Below are positions 6,600-13,164 of a DNA stretch of 14,325 nucleotides, in pieces. The stretch spans positions 1 through 14,325 of the forward strand of contig CAJUPK010000053.1 of NCBI GenBank assembly GCA_910588415.1, read 5' to 3'. Below the pieces are notes generated by a model, which ran no database searches, was not told where the DNA came from, and saw only the letters and a list, made by a program, of their open reading frames with translations. Each line of letters opens with the position of its first letter. The first letter of the stretch is position 1. A program made the translations under genes and the position numbers. Source of the DNA: an uncultured Oscillospiraceae bacterium (GTDB lineage: Bacteria; Bacillota; Clostridia; Oscillospirales; Acutalibacteraceae).

Positions 6600-8618
6600 T
6601 TATTTGCCTGATGGCCCAAAATTAAAATCCTCTGGCAGCAGCAGTTCTAAATCCCGGCTGGCCTCGTCCGCCTTCATGTTCCGGCGGGCGCTGGCAATCA
6701 CCGCAGCCTCCACCTTGTTGCGGGCCATACGCCCATTGCCGTTTACCCGGGGGTCCCCGTTCAGCTGGGCCTCCCGGTAAAACAGCAGCAACGGCACATC
6801 GCAGGCCGGGTCCAGCCGATAGCCCATAGAGGCCACTATGCTTTTGGTGATGGCCAGCAGCTCTTCCGCGCTGTAATCAGGGAACTCAATCATATTGGGA
6901 AACCGGGAGCGCAGGCCCGAGTTGGCGGAGAGAAACTCCTCCATCTCCTGAGAGTACCCGGCCAGAATAACCACCAGCTTGTCCCGGTGGTCCTCCATGC
7001 CCTTCACCAGGGCGTCAATAGCCTCCAGGCCAAAGCTGTCGTCCCGGCCCCGGTACAGGGAGTAGGCCTCGTCAATAAACAGCACCCCGCCCATGGCGGC
7101 CTGAATGGCCTTTTGAGTCAGCGGGGCGGTGTGGCCCACGTACTGGCCCACCAGGTCCGCCCGGGTGGCCTCTACCAGCTGGCCGCCGCTTAAAGCACCC
7201 ATGGCCTTTAAGTACCGGGCCACTGCCCGGGCCACTGTGGTCTTTCCCGTGCCGGGATTGCCCGTAAAAATCATGTGCATAGACAGCTGCTCCGCTTTCA
7301 GGCCCCGCTGGCGGCGGAGCTGCTGCATGTGGAAGGCGTCCTCCAAAGAGAGGATGTAGTCCTTCACATTGCCCAGCCCCACAATGCGGTTCAGCTCTGC
7401 CTTCACAGCCTCCAGCTCCGCCTGACTGGCCAGACTGCCCGCGGGCGGGGGGGCCAGCCTGCCAGAGACATTCTCTCCCTGGTAGGCAATGGCCAGCCCC
7501 TTGTCCTCGGCCTTCAGCTGGGCCGTCAGGGGCGGGCGCAGGCCCTTGCGCAGCTTCTCCTCGCTCATGGCCCGGTACAGCCTCTGGGATTTTTCCACAA
7601 TGGCCGCCGCGCCAGCCTCTGGGTGAAAGGCCTTGGCCAGCGCACGGGCCTCCTCCTGCCCAAAGGTGAGGGAGAACCCCAGCTGCTTGCCAGCCCGGTC
7701 CGCCAGGTCCTTAAGCTGCAGCTGCGCAATGTGCTCCAGGCTCTCCTGGGTGAAAGGCCCTGTGGCAAGAACATCATCCAGGCCAGAGACAAAGACCCCG
7801 CCAAAAGCCCCGGTCAGCCGGGAGAGCTCCTGGTCCCCCAGCAAAAACAGGTATTTGCCCCCCGCGGAAAGCCGGGACACAGCCCCCGGGGCCAGCGCTG
7901 TGCCCACGTCCACCAGCAGCCCCTTCTGCTCCGCGTACCGGCCGGAAAGGGGTACGGTGCCAGAGGAGAACAGGGCCGCCGCCATGGGCAGCACAGAGGG
8001 GTGGCAGGCCTGGTAATGGACAAAAACCAGGGCAGAGGCCCCGCTCTTTAAGGCTGCGTACAGGTCCTGCACAAACAGCTTTTCAGAGCCCGCGGCGCTG
8101 TAAGCGGCCAAGTCCAGCTCCAGAGTCTTGGGGCTTTTCAGCACCCCCTGCCGCCCCAGAGAAGCCGCAAGGGCTTTCACGGCGCTGCGCCGTCCCGTGC
8201 CGTGGCCTCCTAAAAGGGCAGCCCGGCACAGGGGTGTGTCCGGGGCACAGCCCGCTACAAAGGGCCGCTTAAAAGCCAGTGCCAGCCCGTTTACAAACTC
8301 CTCCTGGCCTATCACCTGGGCCAAAGTCTCCTGCCGGGCCACCTCGAAAGCGGTGTCAATGTCCTGGGCGTTTCCCCCATTATTGGCCCCGTCCATGGGG
8401 ACCCCATCGCTCTTCAGCTGGCGCTGCAGGTCCTCCATGTCCGCCTGGGCCTCTCGGGTCATGCGCTCAATGCTCTCCTGCAAAGAGGCGGACAGACCCT
8501 GCTGAGCCTGCTGCACAGAGTCCAGGGCCTTTTCCGCCTCCTTGGCCGCAGGACTTTTCACGTTCAGCCTGCCGTCCCGAAACATGGAGTTCAGGATGGA
8601 ATCAATGTCGTTTTTCAT
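6600..8618 (-). CDS. Two-module AAA+ protein: inactive Clp-like module fused to a CbxX/CfqX (SpoVK-like) ATPase
   Basis: This 672-residue protein starts at ATG 8618 behind AAGGAGG and overlaps the aroD stop by four bases. Residues 25-70 look like a charged coiled coil. Residues about 98-350 resemble the second AAA module of ClpA/ClpB: VIGQEEFVNGLALAFKR opens it, and the PFTQESLEHIAQLQLKDLAD stretch matches the Clp C-subdomain. The Walker A equivalent reads GGHGTGRRS (137-145), with Lys and Thr replaced, and the Walker B acidic pair is V200-H201. Residues about 400-665 form an apparently intact CbxX/CfqX module with GNPGTGKT (453-460), VLFIDEAYSL (512-521), the GLRSRFP arginines (569, 571) in the conserved SRF region, and NGNGRMARN near 626-634. 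CbxX relatives remodel protein assemblies such as Rubisco. The target here is unknown. Confidence 0.82.
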   Translation of the reverse strand: MKNDIDSILNSMFRDGRLNVKSPAAKEAEKALDSVQQAQQGLSASLQESIERMTREAQADMEDLQRQLKSDGVPMDGANNGGNAQDIDTAFEVARQETLAQVIGQEEFVNGLALAFKRPFVAGCAPDTPLCRAALLGGHGTGRRSAVKALAASLGRQGVLKSPKTLELDLAAYSAAGSEKLFVQDLYAALKSGASALVFVHYQACHPSVLPMAAALFSSGTVPLSGRYAEQKGLLVDVGTALAPGAVSRLSAGGKYLFLLGDQELSRLTGAFGGVFVSGLDDVLATGPFTQESLEHIAQLQLKDLADRAGKQLGFSLTFGQEEARALAKAFHPEAGAAAIVEKSQRLYRAMSEEKLRKGLRPPLTAQLKAEDKGLAIAYQGENVSGRLAPPPAGSLASQAELEAVKAELNRIVGLGNVKDYILSLEDAFHMQQLRRQRGLKAEQLSMHMIFTGNPGTGKTTVARAVARYLKAMGALSGGQLVEATRADLVGQYVGHTAPLTQKAIQAAMGGVLFIDEAYSLYRGRDDSFGLEAIDALVKGMEDHRDKLVVILAGYSQEMEEFLSANSGLRSRFPNMIEFPDYSAEELLAITKSIVASMGYRLDPACDVPLLLFYREAQLNGDPRVNGNGRMARNKVEAAVIASARRNMKADEASRDLELLLPEDFNFGPSGK

Positions 8619-9346
8619 GGCCGGCCTCCTTCTTCAGGCTTTAAAATCTCCAAAATCTCCTTCAGTTCCTGGGCGGGCAGCTGCCCGGGCGCGGATGGCC
8701 TTACCCCTGCCGCAAACGTAAGGCAAGAGCCTGTCAGGCCCCCGCTGACCCGGCTGAGCCTGCCCAAGGCCCCCATGCTCATGGTGACCACAGGCCCATG
8801 CTCCCGGCTGAACCGCCGGGTGACCCTCATCAGAGCCAGCACATCCTCCGGCGACCGGGGCATACAGGCCAGCTTGGGCAGGTCCGCCCCCCTGTCCTTC
8901 ATCTGGGCCAGAATACGGGCCATGTCCTCTTCCGGAGGGGTCTGCTGGAAATCATGATAGGAGATCACGGTTTTTACCCCCTTTTCCCGGGCAGCGGCCG
9001 CCAGCCGGGAGACCCCCTCCTCCCCGCAGGAAAGCTCTATGTCCAGCAGCTGAAACCCTTCCAGCTCCAGCAGCTGGAAGACCCGGGCCTCATATTCCCG
9101 GGGTCCCAGATCCGCCTCCCCACCCTGGTCCCTGGTGCGCAGGGTACACAGCACCGGGCGGCAGGCTTGTCCGGCCAGCAGGGCCAGGGCCTCTGCCGGG
9201 GAATCCCCAAAGCAGTCTGCCCGCCACTCGTACAGGTCGGCAGGCACGCCAGCGGCCAGAGAGAGCTCCTCCGCCAGCTGGGGCAGCGTTCGGGCCGTAA
9301 GGGGCACGCAGATTTTCGGCAGGCCCGCTGTAAAGTCTATCTCCAT
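8615..9346 (-). CDS. aroD: 3-dehydroquinate dehydratase, type I
   Basis: This enzyme converts 3-dehydroquinate to 3-dehydroshikimate in the shikimate pathway through a Schiff-base lysine. The 243-residue product starts at MEIDFTAG (9346), with AAGGAAGG about ten bases upstream. Longer in-frame starts to 9481 add a non-conserved leader that crosses the repeat-containing region. Key features are KICVPLTART (11-20), EWR (40-42), the catalytic His 131 in SYHDF, Schiff-base Lys 158 in KLACMP, VVTMSMG (186-192), Arg 198 and SAPGQ (218-222). Length and motif order match AroD. It is the first gene of a two-gene unit with the overlapping AAA+ gene; nothing in the sequence explains that pairing functionally. 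Other shikimate genes are not in the window. Confidence 0.95.
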   Translation of the reverse strand: MEIDFTAGLPKICVPLTARTLPQLAEELSLAAGVPADLYEWRADCFGDSPAEALALLAGQACRPVLCTLRTRDQGGEADLGPREYEARVFQLLELEGFQLLDIELSCGEEGVSRLAAAAREKGVKTVISYHDFQQTPPEEDMARILAQMKDRGADLPKLACMPRSPEDVLALMRVTRRFSREHGPVVTMSMGALGRLSRVSGGLTGSCLTFAAGVRPSAPGQLPAQELKEILEILKPEEGGRP

Positions 9347-9440
9347 AGGGTTCTGACCTTCCTTTTCCATGGTGATGGCGCCAGCGCCCGGCTCCGCCGC
9401 TGTACCTGGCCGCGTACCCATATTATAGGCGGCGCGGCTG

Positions 9441-9530
9441 AAAAGAGGCGTGTACGGGTTTTCAAGCGCGTTAATTATCATAGTTAACGCAGTTCAAAAG
9501 AGGTATTTACACCGATTTTCAAGTGCGTTT
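9441..9530 (-). repeat. Tandem imperfect repeat and hairpin in the aroD leader
   Basis: Two related units of about 33-35 bp lie at 9441-9473 and 9496-9530, each with the pattern AAAAGAGG, then TAC, then TTTTCAAG and GCGTT. Between them is a perfect hairpin, GCGTTAA (9468-9474) with TTAACGC (9484-9490). The stretch lies between the predicted aroD promoter (9536-9564) and the aroD start, so it would be in the 5' leader of the aroD-AAA+ mRNA. The 20-mer TTAACGCAGTTCAAAAGAGG (9484-9503) recurs inverted at 3097-3116 with one mismatch. Confidence 0.55.
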
Positions 9531-9535
9531 ACTAT

Positions 9536-9564
9536 AGTATACGTTCACAGGAAAGAAAAGTCAA
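9536..9564 (-). promoter_or_regulatory. Sigma-A type promoter for aroD and the AAA+ gene
   Basis: Read on the minus strand, TTGACT (9559-9564) is separated by exactly 17 bases from TATACT (9536-9541). Transcription would start near 9529, leaving a leader of about 180 bases before aroD. Confidence 0.72.
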
Positions 9565-9621
9565 TCATCTTGCCGCCCTGGAAGCGGCTAAAATGAAGCC
9601 CGCATGGCTCCTGCGGCCCCA

Positions 9622-9650
9622 TTGTCCCGCCCCAAGGGCAGGCACACAAT
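9622..9650 (+). promoter_or_regulatory. Weak candidate promoter for the MazF-like gene
   Basis: TTGTCC (9622-9627) and CACAAT (9645-9650) are 17 bases apart. Each box differs from consensus at two positions. No better pair was seen between 9560 and 9770. It would give a structured leader of about 110 bases. Confidence 0.3.
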
Positions 9651-9663
9651 CTTGTCCTTAAGA

Positions 9664-9740
9664 GTAGTATGGCATGGAAGTTTTTTCATGCCGGCGGTGT
9701 TTTCATGTTTAAACTTCCCCGTTTCCGGCCACAATACTAC
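9664..9740 (+). promoter_or_regulatory. Nested inverted repeats in the MazF-gene leader
   Basis: GTAGTAT (9664-9670) pairs with ATACTAC (9734-9740). Inside it, GGAAGTTT (9676-9683) pairs with AAACTTCC (9711-9718), and GGCATG (9671-9676) could alternatively pair with CATGCC (9687-9692). The structure ends just before the presumed ribosome site (GGGAGC, about 9755) and could act on the transcript or as a DNA operator. Confidence 0.4.
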
Positions 9741-9770
9741 CAAGAAAATCAAATGGGAGCGTGAAAAACC

Positions 9771-10121
9771 GTGAATGTACGCAGAGGAGACATCTACTAC
9801 GCTGATCTCAGTCCTGTGGTGGGTTCCGAGCAGGGAGGCGTTCGCCCTGTGCTGATTATACAAAACGATGTGGGCAACAAGTTCAGCCCCACTGTGATTG
9901 CCGCCGCCATCACCAGCCAGCGGGATAAAGCCAGCCTGCCCACCCACATAGAGGTGGACGCCCAAGGCAGCGGGCTCATTAAAGACTCGGTGGTGCTTTT
10001 AGAGCAGGTCCGCACCCTGGATAAGCACCGCCTGCGGGAAAAAATGGGCAAGCTGGACCAGACCTCCATGAACCGGGTAAACCAGGCGCTTTCCATCAGT
10101 TTTGGGCTGGGGCCTACATAG
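9771..10121 (+). CDS. MazF/PemK-family mRNA interferase, EndoA (NdoA) type
   Basis: This 116-residue protein is the length of Bacillus subtilis EndoA and closely resembles it: VRRGDIYYADLSPVVGSEQG, GGVRPVLIIQNDVGNKFSPT, and DSVVLLEQVRTLDKHRL. The residues known to be catalytic in EndoA, Arg 25 and Thr 48, are both present at the same positions. The start is a GTG, preceded at about 12 bases by GGGAGC. EndoA cuts mRNA at UACAU sites and is normally held by an antitoxin encoded immediately upstream. No antitoxin-like frame exists in the 400 bases upstream or the space downstream. The toxin may be silent, regulated by its leader, or paired with a distant antitoxin. Two TACAT sites lie at its 3' end. 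Confidence 0.93.
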   Translation: MNVRRGDIYYADLSPVVGSEQGGVRPVLIIQNDVGNKFSPTVIAAAITSQRDKASLPTHIEVDAQGSGLIKDSVVLLEQVRTLDKHRLREKMGKLDQTSMNRVNQALSISFGLGPT

Positions 10122-10125
10122 CAGG

Positions 10126-10196
10126 GCCCCCATCCCCCTACATAGAAAGAGCTTCCCCTTTTCGGGGAAGCTCTTTCTATGTAGGGGGATGGGGGC
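10126..10196. repeat. Perfect 33-bp inverted repeat between convergent mazF-like and cca genes
   Basis: Bases 10126-10158 are the exact reverse complement of 10164-10196, separated by the loop TTTTC. The repeat begins five bases after the mazF-like stop. Its position between two convergent 3' ends suggests a bidirectional transcription end, but neither strand has a T tract after the stem. A stem this long and perfect could instead be a double-stranded RNA processing site or a 3' stability element. A TACAT sequence lies in the left arm (10139-10143). Confidence 0.8.
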
Positions 10197-10254
10197 AGCC
10201 GGCTGTTGAGAGCAAAGGGGAAAGTTTTGCCCCCAAAAGGCGCCTCTTTAATCC

Positions 10255-11601
10255 TTAGCCCTGGTTCTCCTCCAGCAGCTCCGCTGCCCGGGCCAGAAGC
10301 TTCTGCCTTTGATTTTCCTCCCTGCCGTCCAGCACTTGGTCCAGCAGGGACTTCAGCGCCCGGCCCAGGGCAGGGCAGGGCCGGTAACCCAGCTCCAGCA
10401 GGTCCCGGCCGTTTACAGCCAGTCCGGCCAGGGTCAGACAGTCCCCCCGGGCCAAAATCTCCTTTGCCAGCGCCCCGGCCTGGTCTATCAGGGCCAGCCG
10501 CCCAGGGACCAGCTCCTCTGCCTGGGCAGACACATCCCCCCGCATCAGCGCCAGCAAGTCCTCAAAGCCCTCTGGCCCCAGGGCTGCCAACAGCCGCTTT
10601 ACCCGTGTTTCACCCATGGGCAGGGGCTCTCCGTGGCGCTCCACCAGGGTTACAATCCGCCTGGCCTCCTCTCCCGGAAACCGCAGCCTGTCCAGCAGGC
10701 CTCTGGCCAGCTGGACCCCGGCCTTCCCATGGCCGAAAAAATGGGCCTGGCCCCTTTCATCCAGGGTTTTGGTGCAGGGCTTGCCACCGTCATGGAGCAA
10801 AGCCGCCCACCGGAGTACCGGGCGGTCCGGCACAGCCTCTACCGTGTGTAAGCTGTGTTCCCAAGCGTTGAAGCGGTGGTAGGGGGATTCCTGGGTGCAG
10901 GCGGCAAGAGGCTGCAGCTCCGGCACCGCGGCAAAGAACAGCGTCCTATAGGCCCGCAGGGTTTCCGCCGCCCGGGCCCCCTGCAGCAGCTTGGTCAGCT
11001 CCTCCCGGGTACGCTCTCCAGAGACTGTCTTCAGCAGCCCCCGGTTCTTCTCCGCCGCCCAGCTGGTCTCAGGGTCAACAACAAATCCCAGGACAGAGGC
11101 AAAGCGCATACACCGGAGGATCCGCAGGGCGTCCTCCTGGAAGCGCTGTTCCGGCTCTCCCACACAGCGCAGCAGTCCCCGGGCCAGGTCCTCCCGCCCG
11201 CCAAAGGGGTCCAAAATCCCCCGCTCCGGGTGATAGGCCATGGCGTTAACCGTAAAATCCCGGCGGGCCAAATCCTCTTCCACCTGGCGGGTAAAGGCCA
11301 CCTCCTCCGGGCGGCGGTGGCTGGCATAGGCCCCCTCCACCCGGTAGGTAGTCACCTCCACCACCCCCCTCGGGGTGACCAGCCCCACTGTGCCCAGGGC
11401 CCGGCCTGCCTCCACCCGGGAGACCTCCGGAAAGCAGGCCGCCGTCTCCCCGGGCAGAGCGCTGGTCGTAATGTCCCAATCCCCCGGCCTGCGTCCCAGC
11501 AGGCTGTCCCGCACACAGCCCCCCACGCACCAGGCTTCAAAGCCCGCGCTCTCCAGCCGGGCCAAAACCGCTCTTACATAGGCGGGCACTGCTATGGCCA
11601 T
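10255..11601 (-). CDS. cca: CCA-adding tRNA nucleotidyltransferase with HD domain
   Basis: This enzyme builds or repairs the 3' CCA end of tRNAs. The 448-residue product from MAIAVPAYV (11601) begins with FEAWCVGGCVRDSLLG and the metal-binding pair D41 and D43 in GDWDIT. RRDFTVNAMAY (113-123), the RFQEDALRILRCMRFA block (153-168) and ERTREEL (196-202) then define a class II nucleotidyltransferase. A C-terminal HD domain follows with EHSLH (248-252) and HDGGKP (270-275), the usual HDIGKP with Ile replaced by Gly but the metal ligands retained. A frame extension to 11748 lacks family similarity and was not used. A GAGGGGG stretch lies about nine bases before the chosen start. The XRE gene lies 197 bases upstream on the same strand, so cotranscription is possible. 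Confidence 0.93.
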   Translation of the reverse strand: MAIAVPAYVRAVLARLESAGFEAWCVGGCVRDSLLGRRPGDWDITTSALPGETAACFPEVSRVEAGRALGTVGLVTPRGVVEVTTYRVEGAYASHRRPEEVAFTRQVEEDLARRDFTVNAMAYHPERGILDPFGGREDLARGLLRCVGEPEQRFQEDALRILRCMRFASVLGFVVDPETSWAAEKNRGLLKTVSGERTREELTKLLQGARAAETLRAYRTLFFAAVPELQPLAACTQESPYHRFNAWEHSLHTVEAVPDRPVLRWAALLHDGGKPCTKTLDERGQAHFFGHGKAGVQLARGLLDRLRFPGEEARRIVTLVERHGEPLPMGETRVKRLLAALGPEGFEDLLALMRGDVSAQAEELVPGRLALIDQAGALAKEILARGDCLTLAGLAVNGRDLLELGYRPCPALGRALKSLLDQVLDGREENQRQKLLARAAELLEENQG

Positions 11602-11798
11602 GGCTCTGGCCCCCTCTCCACTGTTTTCAGCCCTTTTCAACATGACTTGCCAAGGACTTGTTTGAATCATCACAAATACCGCTTTTGGGGTTTTGCCTGC
11701 CTCCCCCCGGCTCCAAACGCGGCCAGGCTCCCTCCCATTCCACACCAAACCTGATGGCTACAGCAGGCCTTTGGCTTTTTTCGGTCTTTCATCAAAAG

Positions 11799-12350
11799 CT
11801 ACTCCATGCCATACCGCTGGGCGGCTTCCCGCACGTTTTCCACCCAATGGGGGTACTGAAAGCTCTCTTCAATATCCGCCAGGGAGATATACGCGCCGCC
11901 CATCATGGCCTGCAGGGCTGCCTCGGCCACCATGGCCTCCCTGGTGTAGGGGTCCGCCATATAGGTCTCAAAATCTATGTTCATCTTGAGATTTATGCCG
12001 CCCACAGCGCCCATATAGAAAAAGCTGTCCTTGCCCAGCAGCTGGCCAGCCCGTTCAAAGCACTCCACCCCTTCCCGTATCTGGGCAATGGTGGTCCGGC
12101 GCACAAATGCCTCTGGCGGTTTCTTTTCCATGTCTGCGTCTCCTCCCCGCATAATAAAGTCAATGGTGGTTTCTAAAGCTCTTGCCAGCTCTGGCAGCAG
12201 GGACGCGTCCGGAAGGGTCTCCCCCCGTTCCCACTTGCTCACCGCCTGAAAGGACACGTGCAGGCGTTCGCCCAGCTGGTTCTGGGTCAGCCCCAGGTGT
12301 TTGCGCAGGCAGCATATCTGCCTGCCAACCTGGATAGGTGTCAAACTCAT
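11799..12350 (-). CDS. XRE-family helix-turn-helix regulator with uncharacterised C-terminal domain
   Basis: The start at 12350 (MSLTPIQVGRQI) is set by AGGAGG eight bases upstream, giving 183 residues. Residues 8-65 are a classic Cro/C1-type HTH: LRKHLGLTQNQLGERLHVSFQAVSKWERGETLPD, followed by the helix that ends in IDFIMRGG. After a linker, residues about 85-180 (IREGVECFERAGQLLGKDSF, then YMGAVGGINLKMNIDF and later YPHWVENVREAAQRYG) form a separate, probably sensory or dimerising, domain I do not recognise. Its own promoter (12399-12427) carries a perfect palindrome over the expected start site, so autorepression is likely. A small membrane protein gene diverges from it at 12638, and cca lies downstream. 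Confidence 0.88.
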   Translation of the reverse strand: MSLTPIQVGRQICCLRKHLGLTQNQLGERLHVSFQAVSKWERGETLPDASLLPELARALETTIDFIMRGGDADMEKKPPEAFVRRTTIAQIREGVECFERAGQLLGKDSFFYMGAVGGINLKMNIDFETYMADPYTREAMVAEAALQAMMGGAYISLADIEESFQYPHWVENVREAAQRYGME

Positions 12351-12372
12351 CGGTAGGACCTCCTGCATAGGG

Positions 12373-12395
12373 TTTTGTAAGCGCGCCTTACAAAA
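12373..12395 (-). promoter_or_regulatory. Palindromic operator candidate at the XRE transcription start
   Basis: TTTTGTAAG (12373-12381) and CTTACAAAA (12387-12395) form a perfect 9-bp inverted repeat around CGCGC. It begins four bases downstream of the predicted -10 box on the minus strand, covering the expected start of the XRE transcript. This is a typical place for autoregulator binding. Confidence 0.6.
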
Positions 12396-12398
12396 GAG

Positions 12399-12427
12399 AG
12401 TATACCCCAAAAAGCAGCCCAGCGCAA
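12399..12427 (-). promoter_or_regulatory. Promoter of the XRE gene
   Basis: On the minus strand, TTGCGC (12422-12427) and TATACT (12399-12404) are separated by 17 bases. The leader to the ATG at 12350 is about 42 bases and contains the palindrome and the AGGAGG site. Confidence 0.65.
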
Positions 12428-12469
12428 TAACCGTCCAGGTGAACCGTTCCTTCCTGTCTCAACCTCCCG

Positions 12470-12498
12470 TTGAAAATTCTCCCCAGCCATGGTATACT
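12470..12498 (+). promoter_or_regulatory. Promoter of the small membrane protein gene
   Basis: TTGAAA (12470-12475) and TATACT (12493-12498) are 17 bases apart on the plus strand. Transcription would start near 12505, leaving a leader of about 130 bases before the ATG at 12638. It lies back to back with the XRE promoter, about 43 bases away. Confidence 0.65.
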
Positions 12499-12637
12499 TG
12501 GCAGTAGGCTCCGCCCCAGCTGCAGAATTTCCCTGGGCTGCCAAAACGCACCGGACAACACCTGCCCTGGCTGCCATCAAACCGCCAGGCAGCGCGGAAG
12601 AACCCTGCCTATCCACCCACTTCAAGGAGGACTATCC

Positions 12638-12838
12638 ATGAAATCAAAGATTTCCCTGCTGCAAATCATCTGCCTCTGCGTCATCCTGCTCAGCCTCCTG
12701 GGCCTGGGCTGGGAGGTATTCTTAGATGACCTGAACCACATGGCCGCCCTCTACATATTGGCCGGCCTGGCCTGCGCGGGCTTTGTTCTCAACACCGCCC
12801 TGGCCCTCTACCGGATCTTCCTGGAGATGAAAAAATAG
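12638..12838 (+). CDS. Small two-helix membrane protein, 66 residues, function unknown
   Basis: An ATG at 12638 follows a strong AAGGAGG (12624-12630) with correct spacing, so the short form is the real gene. The in-frame extension back to 12470 begins inside the promoter and is not used. The product starts MKSKISLLQIICLCVILLS. It has two hydrophobic helices at about residues 6-24 and 37-60, joined by a short acidic loop (WEVFLDDLNHM), and ends with the basic IFLEMKK. It has its own promoter upstream and a strong terminator at 12968-12998. I recognise no family. Its divergent pairing with the XRE gene suggests, but does not prove, that this regulator controls it. Confidence 0.72.
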   Translation: MKSKISLLQIICLCVILLSLLGLGWEVFLDDLNHMAALYILAGLACAGFVLNTALALYRIFLEMKK

Positions 12839-12849
12839 CGGAAGTCCTA

Positions 12850-12960
12850 GAGTATGTTTGAAAACCGGAGAAATGCTGAATGTTTGGCCAGAAACCAGGA
12901 TTTTTTGATGCTGAAAGCACCGCTTCCGGTCTCCACATTTCGGGGTTTTCAAACAGGCTC
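12850..12960. repeat. MITE-like element, short copy (111 bp)
   Basis: The ends GAGTATGTTTGAAAACCG (12850-12867) and, inverted, GAGCCTGTTTGAAAACCC (12943-12960) match those of the 158-bp element at 2757-2914. The first part of the interior (GGAGAAA then GCTG, TTTGGCC) and a later block around AGGATTTTTTGATGC also correspond. A central stretch of about 40 bases of the long copy is missing. It lies between the small membrane protein stop and its terminator, so it is probably transcribed. Confidence 0.65.
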
Positions 12961-12967
12961 CAGGCAA

Positions 12968-12998
12968 AAAAGCGGCGGACCAGTGGTCCGCCGCTTTT
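12968..12998. terminator. Bidirectional intrinsic terminator
   Basis: AAAAGCGGCGGACC (12968-12981) pairs perfectly with GGTCCGCCGCTTTT (12985-12998) around loop AGT. An A run on one side and a T run on the other give U tracts on both strands. It ends the small membrane protein transcript and may stop the aldo/keto reductase transcript coming from the other side. Confidence 0.85.
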
Positions 12999-13164
12999 AT
13001 ATGGCTACTTTTACACAGGCGGGTCCGAAAGCGCTGTTGAGTGAGCAAATTTCCGGTGGGGAAATAAGCTTGTTTGAAAAATGGAAACCGCCGTCTTTTG
13101 CTCAGAAGCGGCTATTCCATGCGTCCATACGCACGCCCTCCGGGCATTCCCGGGTCGTCTGCCT

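Noticed and set aside
6097..6600. Cobalamin riboswitch upstream of the importer operon
   Set aside because: I looked on the minus strand for the B12 box and its flanking stems and saw none. The hairpins present do not follow that layout.
9588..9965. 125-codon minus-strand frame overlapping the MazF-like gene
   Set aside because: It runs antisense to a clearly conserved toxin gene and has no domain or ribosome site. It is not an antitoxin candidate because it overlaps the toxin coding region itself.
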